Source: an uncultured Alphaproteobacteria bacterium (GTDB taxonomy: Bacteria > Pseudomonadota > Alphaproteobacteria > Rhizobiales > Ancalomicrobiaceae). From it: a stretch of DNA of 40,497 bases. Shown here in pieces: positions 1 through 7,386 of the stretch. A program made the position numbers and the translations under genes. Position 1 is the stretch's first letter; the number at the start of each line of letters is the position of its first letter. The notes under the pieces were generated by a model, which saw only the letters and a program-made list of their open reading frames with translations, was not told where the DNA came from and searched no databases. Location: the NCBI GenBank assembly GCA_937892955.1, contig CALBKH010000022.1:1-40497 (forward strand), written 5' to 3'.

Positions 1-55
1 AGTGAATCACGTCAGCAGACGGTCGTCGAGGGCTATCCGCGCACAGGTCTCATCA
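1..55. repeat. Left copy of the window-terminal inverted repeat
   Basis: The first 55 bases match the reverse complement of the last 55 bases of the window (40443-40497) with mismatches only at positions 16 and 52. The copy ends inside the gapR stop codon (53-55). It encodes nothing recognisable. The likeliest reading is a dispersed intergenic repeat at which the sequenced segment was cut or assembled, rather than the ends of a 40-kb transposon, because the content between the copies is ordinary chromosome. Confidence 0.85.
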
Positions 56-316
56 CTCGGTGACGCGGCCGTAGCCCATGCCGAGCGCCTGCATGTAGAG
101 CTCGAGCAGCGCTTCCATCTCTTCGCGCTCGGACTTGTCCTGCTTGCGGATGCGGATCACCTGACGAAGGATCTTGGTGTCGTAGCCGTTGGCCTTGGCC
201 TCGGCGTAGACGTCCTTGATGTCGTCGGCGATGGTCTGCTTCTCCTCCTCGAGCCGCTCGATGCGCTCGACGAAGGACTTCAGCTGGTCGGCGGCGACGC
301 CGGCGGGATCGGACAT
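53..316 (-). CDS. gapR: GapR-family nucleoid-associated protein (DUF2312)
   Basis: An 87-residue protein matching the DUF2312/GapR family. Caulobacter GapR is a small coiled-coil DNA-binding protein that encircles overtwisted, AT-rich DNA and stimulates type II topoisomerases during replication; here it would act on the nucleoid. Visible hallmarks are a heptad-rich helix (about residues 10-30), the stretch DVYAEAKANGYD (about 38-49) and the basic VIRIRKQDK segment (about 55-63), all typical of the family. The start at 316 is chosen because AGGAG precedes it at good spacing (TTCAGGAGAT). The longer in-frame extension upstream has no ribosome binding site and low-complexity coding. The length is normal for the family. 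The stop codon lies in the left terminal repeat. Confidence 0.93.
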   Translation of the reverse strand: MSDPAGVAADQLKSFVERIERLEEEKQTIADDIKDVYAEAKANGYDTKILRQVIRIRKQDKSEREEMEALLELYMQALGMGYGRVTE

Positions 317-388
317 GGGTATCTCCTGAAAGGCGGGCCGCGACAGGCGAGGGCCGGCGAAATCGGGCGGTCGGACGGGCCGGCCGGG

Positions 389-406
389 TCGGGGATGAAT
401 CCCCGA
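389..406 (-). terminator. Short GC hairpin downstream of the amidohydrolase gene
   Basis: TCGGGGA and TCCCCGA arms (389-395 and 400-406) surround a four-base loop in the 163-bp gap between the amidohydrolase stop (480) and gapR. There is no T-run on either strand, so function as an intrinsic terminator is uncertain. Confidence 0.3.
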
Positions 407-479
407 GTCCCCCCTCGCGGTCAAGTCGCCACGCCACGAAGCCGAGATGTCGGTGGGGCGTGGGGCCGGGATCGCTCGC

Positions 480-1310
480 TCAGGCCGGGACGACCGGCCC
501 GCAGCGCGAGCCGAAGAGGCGCGGTTCGGCGAATTCGGCGCGGTCCATCGCCTCGCGCAGGATCGGTTCGAGGCGATCGGCCCAGGCGTCGACGCCGGGC
601 GCATCGCCGATCAGGTCCTGACGGACCTCGAGAATGGCGTGGACGAGGCCGCGGCGGGTGCCGTGGCGATACATGGTGTCGCCTTCGAGGGCGCCGTCGT
701 AGGGCTCGTTGTCGCCGACCACGAGGCTCGGATCGGCGCGTAGGCGGGCGAGCAGGAACTCCGGCAGGCGCGGATCGGCGTCCCACAACACGCCGCAGTG
801 CCAGGGCCGCGGCACGCCGCGCCAGATCGGCGTGAACGAGTGCAGCGAGAACAGGATCGGAGGGCGGCCGCTCGCGAAGGCGGCGTCGATGGTCGCCGTG
901 ACGGCGTCGTCGTAGGGGCGCCAGAAGCGGTCGATGCGCGCCTGCCGGCCGGCGCGGTCGAGATGGGCGTTGCCGGGGACCACGGCGCCGTCGGAGAGGC
1001 GCATCACCAGGGTGGGATCGTCGTCGCCGCGGTTGGGGTCGATGACGAGGCGGGAGAACCGCGACAGCACCGCCGGAACACCGAGACGGGCGGCGAGGGC
1101 TCGGGTGAGGGGCGCGACGCCGATGTCGAAGGCGATGTGGCGGGCGAATTCCGACGGCGGCAGACCGAGATCGCCGAGATCGGCGGGGACGTGGTTGGAG
1201 GCGTGATCGGCGATCAGGACGAGCCCGGCGCCGGCCTCGCCGGGGACGATCTCGAAGGCGGCGTCGTCGGCGGTGGACGGGGGGAAAGAGGCGGTATGCA
1301 CGGTGGTCAT
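480..1310 (-). CDS. N-formylglutamate amidohydrolase family protein
   Basis: A 276-residue protein of the N-formylglutamate amidohydrolase (FGase/HutG-like) superfamily, zinc-dependent hydrolases that release formate or ammonia from N-acyl-glutamate-type substrates. Diagnostic stretches are IADHASNHVP (about residues 33-42), the SRLVIDPNRG segment near residue 87, and FSLHSFTP in the middle of the protein, which carry conserved histidines and acids of the family. No other histidine-degradation genes lie nearby, so a role in histidine catabolism is not supported; many Rhizobiales keep such a paralogue close to pyk and gapR. The ATG at 1310 is the only sensible start before the family homology begins. 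No signal peptide is visible, so a cytoplasmic location is likely. Confidence 0.85.
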   Translation of the reverse strand: MTTVHTASFPPSTADDAAFEIVPGEAGAGLVLIADHASNHVPADLGDLGLPPSEFARHIAFDIGVAPLTRALAARLGVPAVLSRFSRLVIDPNRGDDDPTLVMRLSDGAVVPGNAHLDRAGRQARIDRFWRPYDDAVTATIDAAFASGRPPILFSLHSFTPIWRGVPRPWHCGVLWDADPRLPEFLLARLRADPSLVVGDNEPYDGALEGDTMYRHGTRRGLVHAILEVRQDLIGDAPGVDAWADRLEPILREAMDRAEFAEPRLFGSRCGPVVPA

Positions 1311-1424
1311 GGATCTCACGATGCGAAACTCACGAGAAGATGGTAGGCGTTCGCAGAATGCCTGACCAGCCCTTCGGCGGGTCGCTCGCCGACTTCCCTC
1401 CTCAGTGGATCGTCTCCGCTCTCC

Positions 1425-2321
1425 ATGACCTCGTCCTCGCGCTCTTCCGACCCGCGCGCCGTCGCGCTTTTCGCCTTCGCCGCCCTCGTGGCGGCGGCGG
1501 TGGCGATGGGGATCTCGCCGGTGTTCGTGCGCGAAGCCCAGGTGGGGCCCTTCACCTCGGCGTTCTACCGGGTGTTCCTCGCGCTGCCGCTGCTGTGGAT
1601 CTGGGCTCGGATCGAGTCGCGACGGGACGGAGCGCCGACGGATCGCGGCTGGACGCGGGCGGTCATCCTGGCGGGGGTGTTCTTCACCCTCGATCTGTTC
1701 TTCTGGCACCTCGCGATCCTCAACACCACCATCGCCAACGCCACCTTGCTCGCCACCATGGCGCCGGTGTGGGTGATGCTGTTCTCGCTCACCATCGGCG
1801 AGCGGGTGACGCGGGTGATGGTCGCCGGCCTCGGCCTGTGCGTGGTCGGCGGCGCGGCGCTGGTCGGCTCCAGCCTGAAACTGGCGCCGGAACGCTTCGT
1901 CGGCGATCTCTACGGGATCGGTACCTCGCTCGGCTTCGGGCTCTATTTCCTGGCGGTGCGGGTGGCGCGGCGCGACGGCTCGACCGGAGCGGTGCTGTTC
2001 CGCTCGACGGTCGTCACGGCTGCGCTGCTGGCGATCGTCGCCGGCATGACGGAGAACGCCTGGGTGCCGGCCGGGATCTCCGGCGTGGTGGCGCTGGTGC
2101 TGATGGCCTCGGTCAGCCACGTCGGCGGGCAGGGGCTGCTCGCCTATGCGCTCGGCCATCTGTCGGCGGCATTCTCGTCTCTGGTCATCTTTCTCGAGGC
2201 ACTGGCGGCGGCCTTCTTCGGCTGGGCCTTCTTCGGCGAGACGCTGGGGACGTGGCAGATCGCCGGTGGTGTCGCCATCCTCGCCGGCATCTGGATCGCG
2301 CGGCCGCGAGACGGCGGGTGA
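1425..2321 (+). CDS. DMT-superfamily (EamA) transporter
   Basis: A 298-residue integral membrane protein with about ten hydrophobic segments arranged as two EamA repeats: the first from about residue 13 to 140, the second from about 155 to 290. Typical family features are GISPVFVREAQVGPF with YR in the first repeat and ALAAAFFGWAFFGETLG in the last, the glutamate before the final helices being characteristic. Members export amino acids, nucleobases or other small metabolites; the substrate cannot be read from sequence. No clear Shine-Dalgarno precedes the ATG at 1425. It is divergent from the amidohydrolase (114-bp gap) and interrupts what is often a compact gapR-amidohydrolase-DUF1036-pyk cluster in related bacteria. 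Confidence 0.88.
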   Translation: MTSSSRSSDPRAVALFAFAALVAAAVAMGISPVFVREAQVGPFTSAFYRVFLALPLLWIWARIESRRDGAPTDRGWTRAVILAGVFFTLDLFFWHLAILNTTIANATLLATMAPVWVMLFSLTIGERVTRVMVAGLGLCVVGGAALVGSSLKLAPERFVGDLYGIGTSLGFGLYFLAVRVARRDGSTGAVLFRSTVVTAALLAIVAGMTENAWVPAGISGVVALVLMASVSHVGGQGLLAYALGHLSAAFSSLVIFLEALAAAFFGWAFFGETLGTWQIAGGVAILAGIWIARPRDGG

Positions 2322-2478
2322 GGCGGACGGTCGGCCGTGCCTTCGCCGGAATTTCTCGGCAAGGTGGGTTTCGACGCAAGTCGCGTGTCGATATGGTCTC
2401 CGTCGCCGGACGAGCGGTTGACAGGACCATTCCGAGATTGCCAACGTGCACGCGATTGGGACGAGAAGACGAGAACGA

Positions 2479-2967
2479 ATGACGCCCCGTACCGCTCCCG
2501 CCGAGATCGGCCACCGATTCGCCGTGCCGCGCGTCCGCGCCGGGGCGGTCGTGGCGGTGGCGGTCGCCGTCCTCGCCGGAGGGGCGACATCGGCGCTCGC
2601 CGATCTACGCATCTGCAACAAGACCACCAGCCGTGTCGGTATCGCCGTCGGCTACAAGGACGAGGAGTCCTGGAAGACCGAGGGCTGGTGGAACCTCCAG
2701 GCCAATTCCTGCGAGACGCTGCTCGCCGGTCCGCTGGTGTCGCGCTACTATTACCTCTACGCCGTGGACTACGACCGGGGTGGCGAATGGAGCGGTCGCT
2801 CGTTCATGTGCACCCAGGAGAAGACCTTCACCATCAAGGGCATCGAGGACTGCCTGAAGCGCGGCTTCGAGCGTACCGGCTTCTTCGAGATCGACACCGG
2901 CGAACAGCGTACCTGGACGGTGCAGCTGACCGAGCCGGGTCGCGCGTCGACCGCCGCCGGACAGTGA
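2479..2967 (+). CDS. DUF1036 secreted protein
   Basis: A 162-residue protein of the DUF1036 family, function unknown. The N-terminus has a basic stretch, a hydrophobic segment (about residues 20-38) and a plausible signal peptidase site after SALA (residue 41), so export to the periplasm is likely. The mature part begins DLRICNKT, the usual DUF1036 opening, and contains four cysteines (46, 78, 111, 125) that could form two disulfides. Aromatic residues are frequent (SRYYYLYAVDYD). The ATG at 2479 is preferred over an in-frame GTG at 2446 because a purine-rich sequence (GAGAACGA) precedes it. It lies 186 bp upstream of pyk on the same strand, a pairing that is common in Rhizobiales but unexplained. 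Confidence 0.85.
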   Translation: MTPRTAPAEIGHRFAVPRVRAGAVVAVAVAVLAGGATSALADLRICNKTTSRVGIAVGYKDEESWKTEGWWNLQANSCETLLAGPLVSRYYYLYAVDYDRGGEWSGRSFMCTQEKTFTIKGIEDCLKRGFERTGFFEIDTGEQRTWTVQLTEPGRASTAAGQ

Positions 2968-3153
2968 CGACGAGGCGGCGGCGCCGCCGAAGTGTCGCGA
3001 TGCGTGTGGAACGGAAGACCTCTCGTGGCGTCATGGCACTGCAATAATTTCCGATCGATGCAAGAATTTGCCGATCTCGACGTTTTTTTCCTGTGCAGAC
3101 GTCGTGCGCGGGTCTAAGAGGGACTGCCATACGAGCATCGACAGAGTGACGAG

Positions 3154-4593
3154 ATGAAGCGCAATCGACGGGTCAAGATCCTGGCGACCCTGGGGCCGGC
3201 CTCTTCCGATCCGGCCGTGATCGAACAATTGTTCATGGCCGGCGCGGATGTGTTCCGCATCAACATGAGCCACACCGACCACGCGCGCCTCGCCACGCTC
3301 GTCGCCGACATCCGCGCCGTCGAGGCCAAGATCGGCCGGCCGATCGGCATCCTCGCCGACCTGCAGGGGCCGAAGCTCCGCGTCGGCAAGTTCGGCTCCG
3401 GCCCTGTCGATCTCGCCGCCGGGGCGACCTTCGTCCTCGACAGCGATCCGACGCCGGGCGACGTCGGCCGGGTGCACCTGCCGCATCCGGAGATCCTGGC
3501 GGCGGTCGAGGTCGGGCATCACCTGCTGATCGACGACGGCAAGGTCAAGCTGCGTTGCATCGAGAAACGCGACGGCACCGCGATCGTCGCCACCGTGGTG
3601 GTGGCCGGCCGCATCTCCGATCGCAAGGGCGTCAGCCTGCCCGACACCGATCTGCCGATCGGGGCGCTGACCGAGAAGGATCGCAACGACCTCGACGCGG
3701 CACTGGCCCAGAAGGTCGACTGGATCGCGCTCTCGTTCGTGCAGCGGCCGGAGGATCTCGCCGAGGTGCGCAAGATCGCCAAGAACCGCGCTGGCATCAT
3801 GGCCAAGATCGAGAAGCCGCAGGCGATCGAGCGGCTCGCGGAGATCATCGAGCTCTCCGACGCGATCATGGTGGCGCGCGGCGACCTCGGCGTCGAGATG
3901 CCGCTCGAGAAGGTGCCCAGCTTGCAGAAGCAGATCAACCGCGCCTGCCGCAAGGTCGGCAAGCCGGTGGTGATCGCCACCCAGATGCTGGAGAGCATGA
4001 TCACCTCGCCGGTGCCGACCCGAGCCGAGGTCTCCGACGTCGCCATCGCCGTCTACGAGGCGGCGGATGCGATCATGCTGTCGGCGGAGAGTGCGGCCGG
4101 CAAGTACCCGGTCGAAGCCGTCCGCACCATGAACTCGATCGCCGAAGCGACCGAGCACGATCCGACCTGGCGGCCGATCGTGGCGCCGCAGCGCCCGCCG
4201 CCGGAGGCGACCGGCGCCGACGCCATCACCTCGGCCGCCGCCTCGATCGGCGAGACGCTCAACGTCGCCGCCATGGTCTGCCTGACCCAGTCGGGTTCGA
4301 CGGGTCTGCGGGCGGCACGCGAACGGCCGTTCGTGCCGGTGATCGCGCTCACCGCCTCGCCGGCGATGGCCCGACGCCTCGCCCTGGTGTGGGGCGTCCA
4401 CTGCGTCGTGGCGGAGGACGCGCGCGACGTCGACGACATGGTCGATCGCGGTTGCCGCGCCGCCTTCACCCAGGGCTTCGCCCGTCCCGGCCAGCGCGTC
4501 GTGGTGGTCGGCGGCGTGCCCTTCGGCACCCCCGGCTCGACCAACATGCTGCGCATCGCCTTCGTCGGCGCCGACGGCTCGGGCGCGCTGTGA
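3154..4593 (+). CDS. pyk: Pyruvate kinase
   Basis: A 479-residue pyruvate kinase, the last step of glycolysis (phosphoenolpyruvate + ADP to pyruvate + ATP), cytoplasmic. The length is normal. The N-terminal TIM-barrel strand and loop RINMSH (about residues 35-40) and the ADLQGPKLR loop are present. So are the catalytic lysine segment IMAKIEKPQAIERL, the metal-binding MVARGDLGVEMP and the TRAEVSDVA loop. The C-terminal domain (about 350-479) contains the FBP-fold loop region SGSTGLRAARERPF. The start is preceded by GAGTGACGAG. It is convergent with the alpha/beta hydrolase gene, with only 22 bp between stops and no obvious terminator. Confidence 0.97.
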   Translation: MKRNRRVKILATLGPASSDPAVIEQLFMAGADVFRINMSHTDHARLATLVADIRAVEAKIGRPIGILADLQGPKLRVGKFGSGPVDLAAGATFVLDSDPTPGDVGRVHLPHPEILAAVEVGHHLLIDDGKVKLRCIEKRDGTAIVATVVVAGRISDRKGVSLPDTDLPIGALTEKDRNDLDAALAQKVDWIALSFVQRPEDLAEVRKIAKNRAGIMAKIEKPQAIERLAEIIELSDAIMVARGDLGVEMPLEKVPSLQKQINRACRKVGKPVVIATQMLESMITSPVPTRAEVSDVAIAVYEAADAIMLSAESAAGKYPVEAVRTMNSIAEATEHDPTWRPIVAPQRPPPEATGADAITSAAASIGETLNVAAMVCLTQSGSTGLRAARERPFVPVIALTASPAMARRLALVWGVHCVVAEDARDVDDMVDRGCRAAFTQGFARPGQRVVVVGGVPFGTPGSTNMLRIAFVGADGSGAL

Positions 4594-4615
4594 GGATCCG
4601 CCTGCGCGGTCGGCG

Positions 4616-5572
4616 TCAGCCGCCCGCTTCGATCTCGCGGATCAGCTCCTTGATCTCCTCGACGACCCTGTCGCGCGCCGCGTGATGGGGCATGTGGCCG
4701 ATGTCTTCCAGCCAGACCAGACGGGCGCCGGGGATGTCGCGGGCGAGGCCTTCGGCGTGGATGTCGGCGCGGACGATCGGGTCGTCGGTGCCGGAGACGA
4801 TCAGGGTCGGCGCGTCGATCTCGCCGTAGCGCGGCGAGAGTTCACTGAGGTGGCCGTGCAGGCGGAAGACGTCCTCGGCGTTGGCGTGCCACTCCTCCGG
4901 CCTGAGAATCAGATCGGCGCCGATGGCGGCGCGATAGTTCTCCGGCGTCGGGTCGGGGGCGAAGACCTCGGCGATCGACTTCTCGATGGTGAGGCGTCCG
5001 ATGGTCGGCACGGCGACGTGGCGCAGCAAGGCGCCGGCGATCGGTCGCGCGGCGATGCGATAGAGCGGGCCGATGACCGCACCGGGCCAGGGGTGAGTGG
5101 CCGGCGCCAGGAAGACCAGGCCGGCGGTCGCTTCGCGATGGTGCACGCCGAAGGCGGCGGCGACCGATCCGCCCCAGGAATGGCCGACGACGACCGCCCG
5201 TTCGATCCCCTTCTCCTCCAGAAGTTCGGCGACGACCGCGGCCTGCGCGGCGGGGGCGGCGTCCTCGGAGCCGTGGCGGCTCGACCAGCCGTGACCGGGG
5301 CGATCGAGGAAGATCAGGCGATGGCGCGGGAAGGCGTCGGTGAAGGCGAGGGCGGGGTCGCGGGCGTTGCCGCTGGCGCCGTGGACGAAGACGATCGCCG
5401 GGGCGCGCGAGTCACTGCCCGGTCGGTCGATGAGATGGACGGTGCGATGGCCGAGCCGCACCAGCTCGCCGACCGGCGGGTGAGCCGTCTCGGCGGCGCG
5501 GCGGGAAAGTCTCCGCGCCACGGCGGCGCCGGCGGGCAGCAGCAGCGTGGGGGCGAGCCAGGAGACGATCAT
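4616..5572 (-). CDS. Alpha/beta hydrolase
   Basis: A 318-residue alpha/beta-fold hydrolase. Family features are the oxyanion-hole HG in VFVHGASGN (about residues 61-69), the nucleophile elbow GHSWGG (serine at about 132), an acidic residue in VSGTDDPIV and a late histidine in DIGHMPHH, which together give a Ser-Asp-His triad. The hydrophobic N-terminus (about residues 2-20) could anchor the protein in the membrane. Substrate unknown; esterase, lipase or dehalogenase-type activities are all possible. Its start codon overlaps the stop of the DUF454 gene (ATGA on the minus strand), so the two are translationally coupled. Confidence 0.88.
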   Translation of the reverse strand: MIVSWLAPTLLLPAGAAVARRLSRRAAETAHPPVGELVRLGHRTVHLIDRPGSDSRAPAIVFVHGASGNARDPALAFTDAFPRHRLIFLDRPGHGWSSRHGSEDAAPAAQAAVVAELLEEKGIERAVVVGHSWGGSVAAAFGVHHREATAGLVFLAPATHPWPGAVIGPLYRIAARPIAGALLRHVAVPTIGRLTIEKSIAEVFAPDPTPENYRAAIGADLILRPEEWHANAEDVFRLHGHLSELSPRYGEIDAPTLIVSGTDDPIVRADIHAEGLARDIPGARLVWLEDIGHMPHHAARDRVVEEIKELIREIEAGG

Positions 5573-5961
5573 CGCCGCGCTCCCGGAGTTCGGGGACCGG
5601 TGTCCGGGTCCGGCCGCGTCCAGATGAAGAGCGAAACCGCAACGAGCACGGCGACCTGAATCAGGAGGAGAAGCGTCGGCAGGCCGGCGGCCGCGGCGAC
5701 GGCGACGGTCGCGACCATGGCGATCGCCGACAGGCGTTTGGCGGGGCGGGCGATGGCGCCGTTGCGGCGCCAGTCGGCGATGAGCGGGCCGAAGCGGGCG
5801 TGGTCGAGCAACCACGCCTCGAGCCGCGGCGAGGAGCGGGCGAAGGCCCAGGCGGCGATCAACAGGAAGGGAACCGTCGGCAACAGCGGCAGCACCGCTC
5901 CGGCGATCGCCAGGGCGGTGGCGGTCACGCCGACGGCGAAATGGAAACTACGCACCAGCAT
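5569..5961 (-). CDS. DUF454 (YbaN-like) inner-membrane protein
   Basis: A 130-residue protein of the DUF454/YbaN family, small inner-membrane proteins of unknown function. The family pattern is clear: a first transmembrane helix leading into AGAVLPLLPTVPFLLIAAWAFARSS (in pieces from about residue 20), then a short soluble segment with WLLDHARFGPLI, then two more hydrophobic segments at about 79-92 and 95-113. Four bases overlap the following hydrolase gene, which suggests one operon. No enzymatic motif is visible. Confidence 0.88.
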   Translation of the reverse strand: MLVRSFHFAVGVTATALAIAGAVLPLLPTVPFLLIAAWAFARSSPRLEAWLLDHARFGPLIADWRRNGAIARPAKRLSAIAMVATVAVAAAAGLPTLLLLIQVAVLVAVSLFIWTRPDPDTGPRTPGARR

Positions 5962-5994
5962 CGGCGGCTCCGGCGGGTGGCATCCTCGGGTGCG

Positions 5995-6684
5995 TCACAG
6001 TTCGCGTCCCTCCACCTCGATGATCAATCTCTCCATGCGCTCGGCAGCGACGGCGGGATTGCGCGGGTCGAGGTGGGCGAGACGGCGCAGCCATTTCAAC
6101 GCTTCCGGTTTGCGGTCGGCGGTTTCGAGAATGGCGGCGAGCGCCGCCATCGCATCGAGATGGCGCGGCTCCATGATCAAAGTGGCGGAGAGATCGGCGA
6201 GTGCGCGGTCGATGTCGTGGCGGGAGAGGTGGATCGCGGCGCGATGGAAGCGGGCGTTCGGCCAGTGCGGGGCGACGACGATCGCCGCGTCGACGAGGTC
6301 GAGGGCGAGGGCGCGGTCGCCGAAATGCAGCGCGGCGGTCGCCCGGGCGGAGAGGAGATCGGCGGTGTCGCTGCCGGATCGCTTCCAATGGACGGCGATC
6401 CGCTCGCGGGCGCGCTGCGCCGAGGCGTCGTCGCGGGCGGCGGCCAGGGCGGCGAAATAGAAGTCGAGCGATCGGCTGGTCGGTCGTCCCGTCGGCGGGT
6501 CGACATCCGGACGCTCCGGCGCGGCGGGGATCTCGGCCGGCGGGAGATCGGCGGAGAGCGCCCAGACCGGCGGCGCGAAGAGCGTCGCCGCGACCGCCAG
6601 GGCGAGGGCCGCTGCGCGTTTCGGCGAGCCGCTACGAGCGGTCACGAACGGGCGTGGGGCGGTGAAAAACGAAACGAGCCGCAT
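5995..6684 (-). CDS. Exported tetratricopeptide-repeat protein
   Basis: A 229-residue protein with a likely signal peptide (basic residues, then AAALALAVAATLFAPPVWA, cleavage near residue 42) and TPR-like helix pairs from about residue 70 to 215, including an ALADLSATLIMEPRHLDA repeat. TPR proteins act as scaffolds; the partner is unknown. The start is uncertain. The ATG at 6684 lies inside the 3' arm and T-run of the rpmJ terminator and has no good ribosome binding site. A downstream in-frame GTG just before the signal peptide's basic region is an alternative that would keep the export signal. It lies 33 bp upstream of the DUF454 gene on the same strand. Confidence 0.75.
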   Translation of the reverse strand: MRLVSFFTAPRPFVTARSGSPKRAAALALAVAATLFAPPVWALSADLPPAEIPAAPERPDVDPPTGRPTSRSLDFYFAALAAARDDASAQRARERIAVHWKRSGSDTADLLSARATAALHFGDRALALDLVDAAIVVAPHWPNARFHRAAIHLSRHDIDRALADLSATLIMEPRHLDAMAALAAILETADRKPEALKWLRRLAHLDPRNPAVAAERMERLIIEVEGREL

Positions 6685-6716
6685 GAACGGATCTTGGACC
6701 CGGTTCCGCGGCTCGT
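6662..6716 (-). terminator. Intrinsic terminator of rpmJ
   Basis: Read on the minus strand, ACGAGCCGC (6708-6716) pairs perfectly with GCGGCTCGT (6674-6682), followed by TTCGTTTTTC. The 25-nt apical part contains further partial pairing. The stem plus T-rich tail 52 bp after the rpmJ stop is a good intrinsic terminator. Its tail and 3' arm are also the first codons of the annotated TPR ORF. Confidence 0.7.
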
Positions 6717-6767
6717 CGAGAGGCTTCCGTCCGGCGGCCGTCGATACGGTCGCCGTCGGCGCTTCGA

Positions 6768-6893
6768 TCAACCCTGGCGCGCCTTGAAGCGCGGGTTGGT
6801 CTTGTTGATGATGTAGACGCGGCCCTTGCGGCGCACCAGACGGTTGTCGCGATGGCGCGTGCGGAGCGACTTGAGCGAGTTCTTGATCTTCAT
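6768..6893 (-). CDS. rpmJ: 50S ribosomal protein L36
   Basis: A 41-residue ORF beginning MKIKNSLKSLRTRHRD and ending NPRFKARQG, which is the alphaproteobacterial form of L36. It lacks the Cys/His zinc ligands of the zinc-ribbon type and carries the 41-residue length of the zinc-independent type. It binds 23S rRNA in the large subunit. It has its own promoter (7064-7092), a leader of about 160 nt and a terminator (6662-6716), so it appears monocistronic. The ribosome binding site is weak (GCCGGAC before ATG). Confidence 0.95.
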   Translation of the reverse strand: MKIKNSLKSLRTRHRDNRLVRRKGRVYIINKTNPRFKARQG

Positions 6894-7057
6894 GTCCGGC
6901 GATCCGAGGTTGATCCGATACGAAGATCCGTAGCCCGTCGAACGGTCCGGCGCTTCGCTCGGATGCCGTCTTCCTCGGAAACCCGCCTGCGGGGCCCCTC
7001 GTGGAATGCGGCGAGGAACAATGAAACGAGCGCGGATCGCCCGCGCTCGTGAATTCG
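6894..7057 (-). promoter_or_regulatory. rpmJ 5' leader with a hairpin at its start
   Basis: From the predicted start near 7057 to the rpmJ ATG there is about 164 nt of non-coding leader. Its first 30 or so nucleotides contain a perfect 9-bp stem, ACGAGCGCG (7042-7050 read on the minus strand) with CGCGCTCGT (7026-7034), a 7-nt loop, then TTTCATTGTT. This resembles a weak terminator or a protective 5' hairpin. The 3' arm and tail resemble those of the terminator after rpmJ. No gene is seen in 6894-7057. Confidence 0.45.
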
Positions 7058-7063
7058 GCCGGG

Positions 7064-7092
7064 ACCATAGGCATCGCGCCCCGCCGTGTCAA
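7064..7092 (-). promoter_or_regulatory. Sigma-70-type promoter of rpmJ
   Basis: On the minus strand TTGACA (7087-7092) and TATGGT (7064-7069) are separated by exactly 17 bp. The -35 box is a perfect match and the -10 box matches 4 of 6. It points toward rpmJ and is the best housekeeping promoter I can see in the window. Confidence 0.65.
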
Positions 7093-7386
7093 TCGCTTCG
7101 CGCGCCTCTCCACGACCACTTTCGCCGCAGCCGAGACGTGTGGCCGGCGCCCGCAGCGTTCGCCGAACAGCCTGACGGATGAAGATGGCGACGCCCTCGT
7201 CCCCCCGGCACGTCTTCGGTCACCTCGTATACCACTCGGTAACCATGAGCAACTCGTTCACTCCTTGTTAACGGTGAACGTCAACCTACTGTTTTCCGTA
7301 AAATTCGACAGAAAATTTTGCCGAGTGAATCGGTAATGCCCCACGGTTAGATCTGATCGGACGACGAAACGATCAGGATCGAACAC
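7093..7386 (+). promoter_or_regulatory. Upstream region of the bcs operon, with a dyad at 7267-7285
   Basis: A 294-bp non-coding stretch, relatively AT-rich from 7245 onward. GTTAACG (7267-7273) and CGTCAAC (7279-7285) form a 7-bp dyad with one mismatch and a 5-bp spacer, a plausible regulator site. A -10-like TAAAAT lies at 7299-7304, without a convincing -35. Between 7093 and 7244 I see nothing but GC-rich non-coding sequence. Confidence 0.35.

Noticed and set aside
53..604. An extended N-terminus for the GapR-type protein, starting at 604
   Set aside because: The extension is Arg/Pro-rich, overlaps the neighbouring amidohydrolase gene and has no family homology. AGGAG precedes the internal ATG at 316.
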